Assembly (NCBI GenBank): GCA_003344405.1
Contig: NOWV01000274.1
Span: 1 to 64,000 of the forward strand
Length of the DNA stretch: 64,000 bases
Direction of reading: 5' to 3'
From: Trichoplax sp. H2
Taxonomy: Eukaryota; Placozoa; Uniplacotomia; Trichoplacea
The translations under genes were made by a program, and so were the position numbers. Below, one piece after another: positions 23,346 to 35,489 of the stretch. Position 1 is the stretch's first letter. Each line of letters opens with the position of its first letter. The notes below the pieces were generated by a model. The model did no database searches, was not told the DNA's origin, and saw only the letters and a program-made list of their open reading frames with translations.

Positions 23346-25296
23346 TTAAGAATACTCGTGATCAACGGCATGATACTCGTACCCTATTAGCCGAATAGTT
23401 TAGTTCCTATTCCAATACATAATGTTATAAATACCATCATCATTTTCTTTGCTTTTCTGAAACAATTATTTATAAGTACAGCAAGTAAATAATGTTTATC
23501 TTGCAGGCTGAAACTTTAATTAAAATTTAATCTAGATATAACTATACAGATATACGTGTTGCAATATTTATATTTTCCATCTCTAAATAATTCAAACAAC
23601 GATATTTATAATTAAAGTTGCAGTCAAAAATATTTTCATTGCGATCACCGAGATGATAGTCATCGACATAAGCAATATCTTAATATCTATATACACACTC
23701 AGTAACTCTTTTTTTCGCTCTCCTAATAAAACGTTTTCCAATGTTTTCATTTAGAATGATGGTATCTGTACTATATAGAATTAAAATATTAAAGGGCGAG
23801 TTTAAATCAGTCGATTAAATTTCAGTACGCCTGTAAATTTTGGTATACTCTTGAAATGTTACTCTCAATAGATATAGTAACTAGTATATTAAGCTGAGAC
23901 TGAATTTTATGCCTCGAATCCTATTTAACCAACATTTATAGTATTGTGATAAAGTGTCTAATCTACTGTAAGTTTAATAAAAAATGAAACCTCTATATCT
24001 TAGGAAAATAATTTACTTAATTCACTTTATTATATGGGATTACGTCTTGTACCAATCAACCTTGTTAATTATTCTAACTTACTTTGCATTCATTGGTGTT
24101 ACAGCACCTTAACCAGATATTTCTAAGCAGAGCTACAATATTTACGAGTACTGTAACTAGTTAGCCTTATTTAGCTCATTGACCTTAATTAGAATCATAT
24201 CACTCTACAATCTCTCAATCTATGGTTTTCTACTCACAATTTTCACAATCTATTAAGCTATATTTGAGGCTACGCTACAAATACAAATAGAGTAATCTGA
24301 GCATTTGGTAGGTTGAGAAATGCAGTCAGGTTAAAATTTGGTGGCAGAATAATATTGTATTGGAAACTACTACCTCTGTTAATCTCAATTTTTTCTTAAT
24401 CTTCAGTAGTTAATAGTATCCTGACGAGATTTCCTGACCATAAACATCCTGTATGATTGCTAATTTGATTAGTATGAATTTACTCTCCTTTCCCAAATGT
24501 TGCATTGTCTATTCTCTGTCGTCTGTAAAATTGATTTCTATACGTATATTTGATACTTGGTTATAAGCAAATATTATATGTGACTGCTGATTTCGTTGTT
24601 TCATAACGATGTCTTCTAATTATATCATGCTTGTAAGCTATCAAACTGACAATTTCATGAGGGTTCTAAACTTATGATTCTGAACAAAAACTATTGTTTT
24701 GTCATTTCAAGCAAGTACTGTAGTACAGGCTTGTTTACCAACACATGAATTAGTACGTTATGACTCATATGATGGAATGGCCTTTCTTGTACAGCGTTTT
24801 TCATGGACAATTTTAGTAGCTTGATAAAACTGTATACCGTTAAGGACGTAGCCACCAAGAAGCAGCATTATCTATAAACGTGCCGATCAGAAGCAGTAAT
24901 ACTCATTCAACAAATAAAACGTGATTTTCCGAGAGTAATCGTACAGTACAATCGGCAATAAGTTGTAGTCAGGAAAATGTCGGGTAATTATATTATTTCT
25001 TGCAGCTACTCTTTGGAATCAAGTCTGCTTATGTATTCTATTTTTACATCATACTATAAACTTTTCAAATATTACAAGTTTGCTAATGCATAGAATAAAC
25101 ATTTATTATTCTATACCATAAGCATGTAATACAGAATACAGTAATAAGATGTCATGATAGAACGAAAAAAATCGTCACTTTGACAAGATAGGCTAAGTTT
25201 TAACCGTGAGCTACTGCATAGCAAGGATAACAGGCGTTATCACATATAATATCCTTCATACTAATCCAACAGCAAACATTACTTTAAACAATTTAC
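23346..25296. other. Intergenic interval, nothing recognised
   Basis: No coding signal or repeat of note. It receives the 3' end of the minus-strand COX6B gene. On the minus strand an AATAAA at 25107-25102 lies about 190 bases past the COX6B stop, inside the near-palindrome TAGAATAAACATTTATTATT. Confidence 0.55.
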
Positions 25297-25630
25297 TTAA
25301 ATTCTTCCAGCAAAAGTTCCATTTTCTACTTGTTCATCCCATTGCTCAACCTATAGCGGCAAGTGTATCAAGACAAGAAAAGTTAATTATCACCCATTAC
25401 GCGCATATTGACTAACAAGGATCAATTTTTTCATTTACCCAATGATTGGGACACATTATTCTGTAGATCCTTTTGAAATACTGACAAGCTTCGAAATCTT
25501 CTCCTTTCGCCTTAATACATCTTTGATAGTCAACATAATTTTGCCAGCAGTTCTTGGTTTGATTAGTGTTGGGAAATCGGTTGTCAAAAGGTGCCGTCTT
25601 TAAAACAATCTTTTCTTTCTCTTCCGACAT
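25297..25630 (-). CDS. COX6B: Cytochrome c oxidase subunit 6B, two exons
   Basis: Exon 1 is 25630-25439 (64 codons) and exon 2 is 25350-25297 (17 codons plus TAA). The 88-base intron runs GTAAATG to CTATAG in phase 0. The 81-residue product matches animal COX6B end to end: [20 protein letters not shown] at 12-31, then [17 protein letters not shown] as the tail (vertebrate tail W-V-x-D/K-W-D-E-Q-R...GTFPGKI). The four cysteines form the family's CX9C (Cys28, Cys38) and CX10C (Cys49, Cys60) pairs used for disulphide-stabilised import into the intermembrane space, where the subunit joins the two complex IV monomers. Reading straight through the donor gives an in-frame stop after WVNEKIDPC, so an exon-blind reading would miss the real C terminus. 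The length is normal for the family, and no targeting presequence is expected. Confidence 0.97.
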
Positions 25631-26690
25631 TATCTACTGAGCCAAGGCGTAAAAATTTAGTACATAAGTCATGAAACAAGCTAGAAATGTAAACACAGGT
25701 TAGACTACCCCAAGGACGCTAATATTAATATGATGCTGCACTTGCGAGAAGTAAACACTTCCTTCCACTACTGTCACTAGCACAATGTAGCAGCACTTTG
25801 GAAAACTACACAATTTTAATCATGACGGTTGAAATAGAAGAAAAGAATGGAGATGCTATTCATTCAAGTTGGAGCCATGTCCATTCCTCTACCTGATGGC
25901 ATAGCTGGTGAAAGAAATTGCTTCTATCAAGCGCATATTTCCATACAAAAATGGAGATAGTAGGCAAGTCAAAGCTATGTCATTTTATCGTTTTGCGTTT
26001 GCTAGCGAAACTGTAGTACCAAGCGTCCACTCAATGCAACCATTTAGTTTTCAAATGATCTATAAAGTATCAACAGGCAGTATTGTCTATCAATGAAGTA
26101 AGTTAGCCCAGTTTTGATAGGCCTCCTGGACATTTCAAATGGTTTAATATTACAAATTGCTGATATTGAAGGGTTAGCAAAACAAGATTATCCACTGTAT
26201 GTAACAATGCTTCCAATATAATATTTTAGTATCAGTAGCAAAGTGGTCGTTTACTGGATGGCGATTTTAATCCTATCATTTGCCTTTGATAACTTATTTC
26301 GTATCCATAACGATGGACTGAATGAAAAGCCAGAAGAAAAGCTTGCAAGACCGTTTCAAGTGTGCTACTATTCTGTAAGCATTGCAATGAACAACGATGG
26401 ATTGATTCTTACTATCATTATTGTCGGTTTGAAAAAGATGCGAAGATGGCTGCCTCCTTGCAAAGGAGAAAGAGCCATCGACTCATGCAAACATGCTTGT
26501 AGTTGTCTACTATTTACATTTTAAGAAATGCTATTCTAACTCAGTCAAGATCGATCGGTTTGATCGATGATTAGACTAGTTCAATACAGTTCTACTTACA
26601 CAAATTGGGCTGGATTGGCTTAGCGAGTAAAAATCAAAATGGAGGACCGCTGCAATGCTAAAATGAAATGGCAGATGCTAAACACTGGAC
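25631..26690. other. Upstream flank of COX6B with broken coding-like stretches
   Basis: On the plus strand 25822-26520 carries short open pieces in alternating frames: MTVEIEEKNGDAIHSSW; then GAMSIPLPDGIAGERNCFY; then RQVKAMSFYRFAFASETVV; and near 26370-26480 CKHCNEQRWIDSYYHYCRF and on to KMAASLQRRKSHRLMQ. The frame changes between pieces without good splice sites. This could be a decayed gene or chance; the family is not recognised. A possible short first exon, MEDRCNAKMKWQ, ending in donor GTGAGTACT near 26731, has no visible partner. Confidence 0.35.
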
Positions 26691-28180
26691 TGCAGTGTGC
26701 GCAGTACCACTGGCAGCCGTGTTCCTGTACGTGAGTACTGTAGCCCTGCGTGCAATGTACTGTAACCCTGCGTGCAATGTACAGTAGCTAGAAGTACGAT
26801 ATAAAATCTCTGACGATCCGACAGGGGTTTTCACCTTTTTTACGGTCGTACATCGGCTGCATGACTGTGCTCGTGTAGCTGTACTGTTGGTACTGTAGAG
26901 CTACAAGGTTTTCTACTGTACAGTGTACAGTACGGTACAGTACAGTACTGTATAACGTGAGGAGCTTTTTGCTACAGTACTGTGTAGTGTAGTCGAGTAC
27001 GGTCCGGTTCGGTCCGGTTCGGTACAGTAATTTAAAGTAAGTAGTGCAGTGCTACAGTGCTGTGTAGTATCTGTCGACTACCGTAGAGCGCAGTTCGGTA
27101 CAGTACAGTACGGTAATTCAAGTCTACGTGACGTTCATGCGCGACCATGGCGACGCTAAATTCGATAGACGTCTTCTCGAACACGAAGTTCGAGCCTGTA
27201 TTAACTCAAGTCAAGTAGAGTATGCGTACAGACAGACAGTCGTACACTACTATGACCAATGTTGGCCATGCCGCATGCGTATACCAGTTGCAAGCTGCAC
27301 TAGGATTTGTATGAGAATGGTTCAAGATTCATATACTGAATTGACTGTAATACAGATGTTCCAGATTCGTTTGGTTGGTTACTACTGTAGTGGGTGACCA
27401 GTTGAGAAAATACAGTAATTGTAGAGCGACTTTGGAGTCGTACCGGTACGTTACCGTTTCCAAACCGTATTAGAAAGCGTGATCCACTTACTAACATCGA
27501 ATAGGTCAGGGCACTCAGGATGTACTGTCATGGATATATTGGACAGTTAGATAGAACTAGTGCAAACTCCCGTCGCTTTGCTAACGGTCTAGTAGTCTAC
27601 GAGACTGCCAGTAAGGGCAGCTGTAGACTGTCAGAATGCGCGATATTCACTCTACTCACTTTACTGTACTTACTACTTACAACGATCTACCACTATTGTA
27701 CAATGTACAGTATGGCCAAATTCACAACAAAATGGGGCCGCAATAGAAGTGGCTACGGACTGGTCTCCTTGGTAACAACGCTTTCAGTACAGTACAGTAC
27801 TGTACTGAAAGTTCAGCATAGCCATATCTTACGCTAATGTTGGATGGACGGACATCCGTCTGAAAAGGATCGATACTGTACCAAGATGGAATAGAGGGAG
27901 GATGGATGTGGCAATCTACTATTCTATGAAGCTAATGCGACTGCAGTATATAAAATACATCTTCAAAAATGCTCTTCCACTGTCTATAATAGAGTCCATA
28001 AGTACACAAAAGTCATAATAGCTAAATGGAACGGAATATGGAACTCTAGAAATACAGAAGGTACCATTCTACTGTACCAACCACAGGGAGAATTTAGGAC
28101 AGTGATTGGACACTGTACAATGTACAGTACTCTCCAGTTTGGCCTAGTCAATATTACAGTACTGTAGAGGTCAAGGATTA
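26690..28180. repeat. GTAC-palindrome-rich, higher-GC stretch
   Basis: Dozens of overlapping TACAGTA, TACTGTA, GTACAGTACG and CGGTAC words occur here, far more densely than elsewhere in the window. Local tandem pieces: GTACTGTAGCCCTGCGTGCAA repeated with one change near 26733 and 26757, and GGTCCGGTTC repeated at 27001-27024. Long inverted arms occur, such as CTTTCAGTACAGTA/TACTGTACTGAAAG at about 27780-27810. Plus-strand open stretches at 27128-27397 and 27520-27837 have no recognisable domain and are probably due to the higher GC content. The stretch lies upstream of LENG8; a smaller cluster of the same words lies just upstream of CCP110. Confidence 0.7.
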
Positions 28181-28219
28181 CTCAATCAAAATGCTACCGC
28201 GTACCATTTTGATTGAGTA
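28179..28219. repeat. Perfect 15-bp inverted repeat (stem-loop)
   Basis: Left arm TACTCAATCAAAATG at 28179-28193 and its exact reverse complement at 28205-28219, with an 11-base loop (CTACCGCGTAC). It sits at the edge of the GTAC-rich stretch. The function is unknown. Confidence 0.9.
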
Positions 28220-29314
28220 GCCGTTGTCGAGGTCCTTGGACCAGCGAACATAAAGGGTATAAATCGATCAGGTACATATTTACATGTACACGATGTTCAG
28301 GTATGACATGGTCAGGGCTTGTAAAAGAGAAAAAAAGAATTTCTTCCTCTCCAACTTTCTGCCTTGTACCATGTTGACCATGCACATACTGTAGACTACA
28401 GTACTCGAAGTCATTGCTAAAACAGTCACTAGGCTGAAGAGAGAGAGAGAGTGAGAGCGTCCGTCCATCCTCAACGAACACCCCATCGCCTAGTGCAGTT
28501 CGCGCATGCGTTCTAGTTGCACTAGTCTAGGAAAAAGACGAGATCAAAAGCCTTTGTCATCACTGTCTGATACAGGACCCAAGACGCTTATACTAAATAG
28601 TATTCCAACGCGTGGTAAGAGAAACGCCATGAAGAATCATTCAGTCGATCGCCAGCCACACAATATTGATCATTGCAGCTGAAAGTGGATTGCATTTCCT
28701 GCAGGTAAATTGCAGATTCTCCTTGCTATACATCATTGAAATCACACTATTCTCCTCCATTCTATTGATTAACTTGATCCTCTTGGTGTAGAATCGATCG
28801 TGAACTTGCATTGGCTATCTTAAGCCAATCGATCTTACCACAAAAGGGACATCCAAGAGTAAGACCAGCACTACAGCTGCTGGCAAATGAATGATCGTCA
28901 ACTGCAAGTGGAAAAGGGCAAACCAAACTCTTAGCAGCTATCTCAAAAGTCAAGATCCCATGCTCGATACGAGTGATAGTGGAAAAAGTCCAATTTCAAT
29001 CGTGTTGATCCTTTCTTTCACTTCTTTATCTTAGACTACGCAAAACCATCATTGACGACAGGTTGATTACCTCATGATGCAATAGAAGACTAACCCATTA
29101 TTCATGCCATCATCGTTTTGCCATTTTGAAATAGTATTATTGCAACTTTTCAACGATCATTACAGCAACAGATCAAAAACGTGCTAGCAGTTGATTCTCC
29201 TTCGTTTACTCATCTTTTCTCTATACAAACTTCAATTCAGTTTTGAAATTGTATTACAATTGACCAAATCATTTAGTCAAAGCAGTTACTTGTTACGGTG
29301 ATCATAGCCTTAAG
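28220..29314. other. 5' flank of LENG8 with an unassigned minus-strand open frame
   Basis: On the minus strand about 29003-28762 is open for some 80 codons (…SLVCPFPLAVDDHSFASSCS, then LTLGCPFCGKIDWLKIANAS). Another frame further along reads NLQFTCRKCNPLSA. The paired cysteines look protein-like, but the two pieces are in different frames with no clear splice join, and I do not recognise a family, so I do not call a gene. A (GA)n run lies at about 28438-28457. The final ~300 bases should contain the LENG8 promoter and 5' UTR. Confidence 0.4.
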
Positions 29315-32300
29315 ATGTGGTCAGGTGGCTGGAATGCGAATAATCCAGCGGCTACTTCTCAATGGTAAGTCTTGGCTAATGCCAGTTAAACTGAGAATGG
29401 ATATAATCGATTATATCAATAGTTCTCCTCTAGTCACCAGGTCAACTCAATTAAATAGGAAATGATTACAAAACTCGACTTAACGGCTATTGAATTTCCT
29501 GTTAGAGAAGCTATTGCCATGAGCATGATTCACACATTTCCACTTGAATTGACAATATTATATTGAATCAGCGTTAATTGCTCCTAATATAATAATCTTG
29601 ACCACGATAGGATTGCGGTCAGCTTCACTTGATGGCAAATGCGTTAGTTAATTTAATAAGAATTCATTAGAATCATCCGTTATTTATCCTGTAGCAGTAA
29701 TTCAAAGTCATTTCTATCCTTCGATAAGTCCATATCATTCGTATTAACCGAATGATCATGCTAGTGAAGTACAATCAATGGTATATTAACGACGCTATTT
29801 TGTGATATTAAACTTGCAGGTCTCAAACTTATCAATATGGTAGTAGTAATACAACGACATCAACTCAGTCTACTACCAATACCACAACAGCATCGACTGA
29901 AAATCCAGAATGGGAAAAGGCTAGAAAAGCTCTGCAAGCAGCTAATATTAATACTTCTAGTTCATCTACTTCCACAACAACGAGTAGTGTTGCGAATAGT
30001 AAATCACAGCAGCCTGCCAATCCACAGCAATCTTACTATCAAGTACCTCAGTATCAAATGCAATATTCAGGGTAAGTAAGCCGGTAGAATTAGCAAAACT
30101 ATCGTGATGTCATATCTTGTCACTTCCAACGATCTAAATGCAGTATAGAGGACAAGATCTTATCCCAATAAAATCTTTTCTTGTTATTGCTTTCTCGTTA
30201 ACTTTGACATCTGTACAGAAAATACATGTAAGTCATAAATTCACGACCTTAACTGTAGTAATTGAGTATCCTAGATGGAGAAAATGACGTAGATCAAATG
30301 TGGTCGCCTTTTCAATAGTAACTTATGTATTTGAATCTATACTTGTGAATATTACTTTTATGCTGCAGTATACGTAATATTAATATGCTTGCACAATTGC
30401 TATAGCGCTTTTGAAATTCCATTAATCTTGCCCATTTGATTATATTCATCAAGGTATGGAGTATATGGTAATTACACAACATATAGCCCATATACTTCGA
30501 CACCATTTTATCAAATGGTAAGAATTTACCCTCTATAATCTGTAAAGATTCATTGCAAGTTTATATTGTTGTGAGAAGACGAATTAGATATCATTTGAAG
30601 ATGTGTCTCTCTTGTACTAATCATAATCAATCATCTTCACCTTTCATGGCTAGCCGCCAAATGTGCCACCCATGAGACTACCTCGTCCGACTTCAAATTT
30701 ATCCTCAACGACTTCTAAATCTACAGCTCCTACCAATAACATGCAAAACAGGACTGTCGAAAGCAATACACCTAACCAAGCAAGAAATCCCCCAATTGCA
30801 AATGTCATTAGACCTAATACAACTCGACCTAACGTTAGACCTAATCTGCCAAGTCCTAAATTGCCCCGATTTGGTTCTCCTTCGATCCCACCTGATCAAA
30901 ATCGTACCACTCCGGTCAAAAGTAAGATCAACTTTCGAAATTGTGTCTTTGATTTGAACACGCTAGTCCTTTGGCCTAGTATATATATACGATATATACC
31001 ATGATAACTTTCTACATGGATGAATAGACTACATCAAATAGATCCACAAAAACCATTATTTCTGTTGAACTATACCCTTTTTAAAATCCGCAATCGGATA
31101 ACCTGATCTTCAATTTATCATAACATTTTTAGGTAATGTAAATACGGCGCCTGCTTATACTGTCAAACACAAGTTTAACATCGTAACGAAAAAACCACTA
31201 AATCCTGCTCCTGCCGCCTTTCGGCCAGTTGACGATGATGAAGCATTTTCATCTTCTGCCAATACGAAAAATCAAGAATCAAATTCAAATGATAGTGCAA
31301 TGGATGCCAGGTAACAATTCCAACACCAAAACAAAAAGATATTGTCTTTTCCTTCCCTCCAAAATTTGCGCTAATTTCAAATTCGTTTGAATAAATTAAT
31401 CAGTCTTAAGATTGAAGTCTGTACTAACATTTTTAACTCCCATCATTTGTTAAAACTGTTTCATTGGACAACATTGCAATCCAGTAAGTGGCCTCCTCCG
31501 CTACGGTAATATGATATTAATTGAAAATATATTATGTATATTGTACACTTTTATCCTAATTCTTGCAAAGTTGTTTGTTGGTAAACGAAAGTAGACAAAT
31601 TTTCGATGAAAAGAATTAAAACTTATACCATCTATTTTACAGTGATTATATCCATCGGGCTTTCAAGCAATGCCAGGACGAAAGGGATAAAGATGTAGTT
31701 GAAAAATTTTTGAAAAACACATTATCGAAAAAATTTCAAGATGGAACAGCTTGGTCAACGAACTGGGACAATGAACCGTTACCTCTGTAATTTACAATTA
31801 AATGAAATCGTTTTAGTTTTACAATATCCAGATGTATAAGCTCTACTAACTCATGCATCTATAACTATCTAGCCAGCAGAACAAACAAAAAAGAAAACGT
31901 CCTCCGTCTCGATGGGATCTTGAGTCTAGGAGCGATAATCTCAAAAAGGAAAATAATGCTGAAAGCCAATCTTCCCTATCAGATCGATTACGTGGTAGAC
32001 TTGGTGATAATCGCGAAAAGCCTGTTGCTCGTAATTCAGAAGAATTTATTCCATTGGAAGCTTCAGGGAAAAAGAAAAGGAAAGGCAAGAATGCTAACAG
32101 GAAAGCAGTACCCTTACCGAATAAGTATGTAGTATGACTATAATAGTGTATAAGAGCGGAGATAATGGTAGCAATTTAAAGCTGGATATGCAAATTCGAA
32201 CTATGCTTAATACGGGCATTATTTTTTCATTGATTTTCGAATTAGTCCGATGTTTACCAAGAACCTCGGGAACGATCAACGTAAAGAAGAAAGAGGAAAA

Positions 32301-33748
32301 AGATTTCAAAAACCTAACAAAGCGCCAAATTTTCAGCGTGTACGTCATTTAAATTTACTATACTTGGAATAACAGAATTAAATTGTTTACCTCCTTGAAG
32401 GGAATTTAAGTACAATGCTCATTTTTATAGATTAATCATAATGAAGAGGAAGTCAATTGGAATGATTTTGCAATTGTTGGCACTTGTGCCGATATTGAAA
32501 AACAATATTTACGATTGACTACGGTAACTTGATTTCATAAGCATGGATTACAACATCCACTATTTTTTCATGTTATTCTAACATCCATTATTTCTTAAAT
32601 TAACAAGGCTCCGGATCCTTCCACTGTAAGACCTGTTTCTATATTAAGAAAATCCCTACAACACGTCAAAGCAAAATGGAAAGAAAATCATGACTACGTA
32701 TATGCCTGCGAACAACTGAAATCAATACGACAAGATCTTACGGTAACTTTGCGCATTTTGGTGACAAAATTGCTTTTAAGATTACATTTGTTAGTAAACA
32801 ACCATCATTATGTCTACGCTCGATTAACTATTTGCTTATTGTGATATTTAATTTTATAGGTACAATGTATTCGTGATGCGTTTACTGTTACAGTATATGA
32901 AAATCACGCAAGGATTGCTTTAGAAAAGGTAATAAAATTAGAATATCGAAGTCTTTACTGTATGTACACTACTGTGGCTATAAGTAACCTGATAAATTCT
33001 TGGTTCGATTTAGGGAGACCATGAAGAGTTTAATCAATGTCAGACACAATTAATATCCCTGTATGCCGATGCAATTGAAGGAAGCGTAATGGAATTTACT
33101 GCCTATAGAATAATCTATTACTTGTTTACCAAAAAATCTTTAGATATCCTTTTTTGTCATAATCAAAAATATTTCTTACACCAATAACAATATATTGATG
33201 CTTAAATTACAATAAGTCAGTAATAATATATTATAATCCTTAATCTTACGTACAGATAAGTTCTGTTTTGTCACTTCTATCTGATTCAGTAAAAAAGGAA
33301 TCGGTGATAAAATACGCCTTAGCAGTTCGATCCGCTTGGGAGTTATCCAATTATCATAGATTTTTTAAATTGTACCTAAAAGCACCATTAATGACGGGAT
33401 ATTTAATAGATATGTTTGTCGATAGAGAAAGACTACTGGCTCTAAAAATAATTTGTAAAGCGTAAGTTTTTGTCAATGTTTGCATTTAAGCATTGTTGTA
33501 GGGTACTTTTTTAAAGCAAGGTATAGAAATATTTTAAATATTGTTTTTTACTACCATTTATTTTTAAAATACTGGAATCTTACAGTTATCGCCCTCAAAT
33601 TCCTGTCGTGAAAGTAATGGAAGAATTAGGATACTGCAATAAAGATGGTTGCATTAAATTTCTACGCGAAAACAATGTGATCATTAGTAAGGATGAGACC
33701 TATATTGACACAAAACAAACGCATAATGTATTGACTAGCCTTGGATGA
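29315..33748 (+). CDS. LENG8: LENG8 homolog (SAC3/GANP domain, Thp3-like), 14 exons
   Basis: Exons: 29315-29364, 29820-30071, 30454-30517, 30654-30921, 31133-31310, 31643-31786, 31873-32124, 32246-32339, 32431-32523, 32608-32742, 32860-32928, 33014-33143, 33254-33461, 33586-33748. They sum to 2100 bases, 699 residues, with every phase consistent. N-terminal landmarks shared with vertebrate LENG8: [11 protein letters not shown] (44-54), a Tyr/Pro/Thr-rich low-complexity stretch, [17 protein letters not shown] with [17 protein letters not shown], and a basic [11 protein letters not shown]. The C-terminal SAC3/GANP domain (about 445-699) is highly conserved: [80 protein letters not shown]. The family (yeast Thp3) is nuclear and linked to mRNA processing and export. 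Thirteen introns: twelve are GT-AG, and the one between exons 12 and 13 appears to be AT-AC. The start ATG lies in a short first exon (MWSGGW). Confidence 0.95.
33144..33253 (+). other. LENG8: Predicted AT-AC (U12-type) intron of LENG8
   Basis: The 110-base intron begins ATATCCTTTT, an exact match to the minor-spliceosome 5' consensus. It ends TTACGTAC, with TCCTTAAT at 33237-33244 matching the U12 branch site and a branch A 10 bases before the acceptor. Joining 33143 to 33254 keeps the frame and gives [16 protein letters not shown], aligned with the same place in vertebrate LENG8 (TKN-GDITTELAYLTRE). No GT-AG pair gives a sensible join here. Confidence 0.88.
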
Positions 33749-35489
33749 AAAATTTCAAGATTAATCTAAATATTGAATTGAGTTCATTTTGTCTTAATTA
33801 CACTGATATTATACGGCCTTAAAATTTTTTCTTTACTGCATGAGACAATTGCATTGATGACATTTCAATTACCTGACTTTGATGAGCTCACACTTGCACC
33901 GATCAATAAGTGACTCTATCGGATGTTATATCAGCAACACATGTTCCATTTTTATGATCTTCTGACTAATACATGAAATGTGTATGATAACGGTGTAGCA
34001 TTTACACATGATTTAATAGCAAAAACGCGATTTACAACAAATTACTTTGTCATTGAATATGAAATTAATACAACTTAATTTGAGACCATATTCTTTTATG
34101 ATAATATATGTAAATAGATATTTATATGCTGCATATAATGATGGTGTTATCGTATACGCCACAAACTATATGTGTACTATCTTGTATTTATAGCTGGACC
34201 TACTATTAGTAACCTCATTTTTAGTATTGATTAATGTACTATACTGTAGTATACCGATATTGTTCTTCGTTTTCATTTATGCTCTTAGATAATGTTGTGA
34301 CTAATAACAATTTTCTATCATGGATATTAATTGAGAAGATTATAATTACTGTGACGTTATAGACATAATTTAGTACCTTATTTGGCAGATTTGTACATTC
34401 GTAAGTAAAATTTATTTTGGTGTTGTTATTGATTAAAGTGCCATTGTAGTGGCTTTTCGTTAGGGTTGTTTGGCGAAGGGTGTTTACAATATATATTTGG
34501 AGGCTGTCATGATAACAGGTTTAATTGTACTATCTCCATTAATCAATCAATAAAAGCTAATTTAAGGAGAATCATCAGGCTTCCTAAGTCAACCTTTTCT
34601 TGACAATCAGTATGAACGTGCCCGTTTATTAAAATAAATAAAAGACTTCCGCCAGGCACTCCAAAACTAGTGAATTTCACTCAAATTCTACAACATTGTC
34701 GACGTACCGTATTTCAGACTTACCACTTCCTCCTATTTATACTAACCTTTTTAGCAACAATAAAATAGAAATGAATGTACTGTTGTGCAACATCCAACTT
34801 TAATTAACTACAAATTCATTCACTGTAAACTTTATTCTAGCTAAATAGCTCGAAAGGCAAAGATTCTCCCTCCATCTCCAAAATTAATCGCACAGTATTT
34901 GTTTTGAATCATTAAGTTATTACGATTTCCTTGCCTAGATTAAGCGTGACCAGAATAACACCGGCTCGTGATAATGGTACGCCATCTGTAGGTAAAAAGA
35001 AACCCAAAGGAAATCTAGACACCATATGTTGTCCAATCTTTTATTTTCCTATATACAATTTAGCGTGAATAATCGTAGACGGGATGGGTTTACCCATGCT
35101 TTGATAGGTTTATATCAAGGTCAATATTAAATTATGGGACTGTAAATATACGAATAGATAAAATGATTAACTTTCAATGCTATTATATTTAGTCGTCTGC
35201 TAATGCGTTTACCTAATTTAATAAAGGAAGGAAATAAGTCTCGATATAATATCTATCTATGTACTATATTGAGTGCTCGCTTTCCAGATGAGGTGCCTTT
35301 TCATTATAACAATAATTTAGTCATTGATTGAAATTTTTATAGATAAACATACGCGTATTCTACTGTAATATAAAAGCTAACTGCTGGAAGCAAGCTGTTC
35401 AGTTGTGATAATATAGACTAGTAGAGCATTAGAAAAAACTATCATTAGTTGCACTTACTGGTTACAGCTAATTGGTATCGGCAGTAGAA
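33749..35489. other. Intergenic interval, nothing recognised
   Basis: It contains the 3' UTR of LENG8 and the 5' flank of the next gene. An AATAAATAAAA cluster lies near 34633. No open frame or repeat of note. Confidence 0.55.

Noticed and set aside
27128-27837. Two plus-strand open frames of 89 and 105 codons in the GC-richer island
   Set aside because: They are built largely from the GTAC words, have no domain or signal, and no supporting splice sites. Their length is explained by the lower stop-codon frequency at higher GC.
31846-32352. Several open frames on both strands around 31.8-32.35 kb
   Set aside because: They overlap LENG8 exons 7 and 8 in other frames; the LENG8 reading explains the conservation.
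33144-33190. LENG8 exon 12 reading straight on through [11 protein letters not shown] to a stop
   Set aside because: It would cut the SAC3 domain in half. The AT-AC join restores the conserved sequence and fits the minor-intron consensus exactly.
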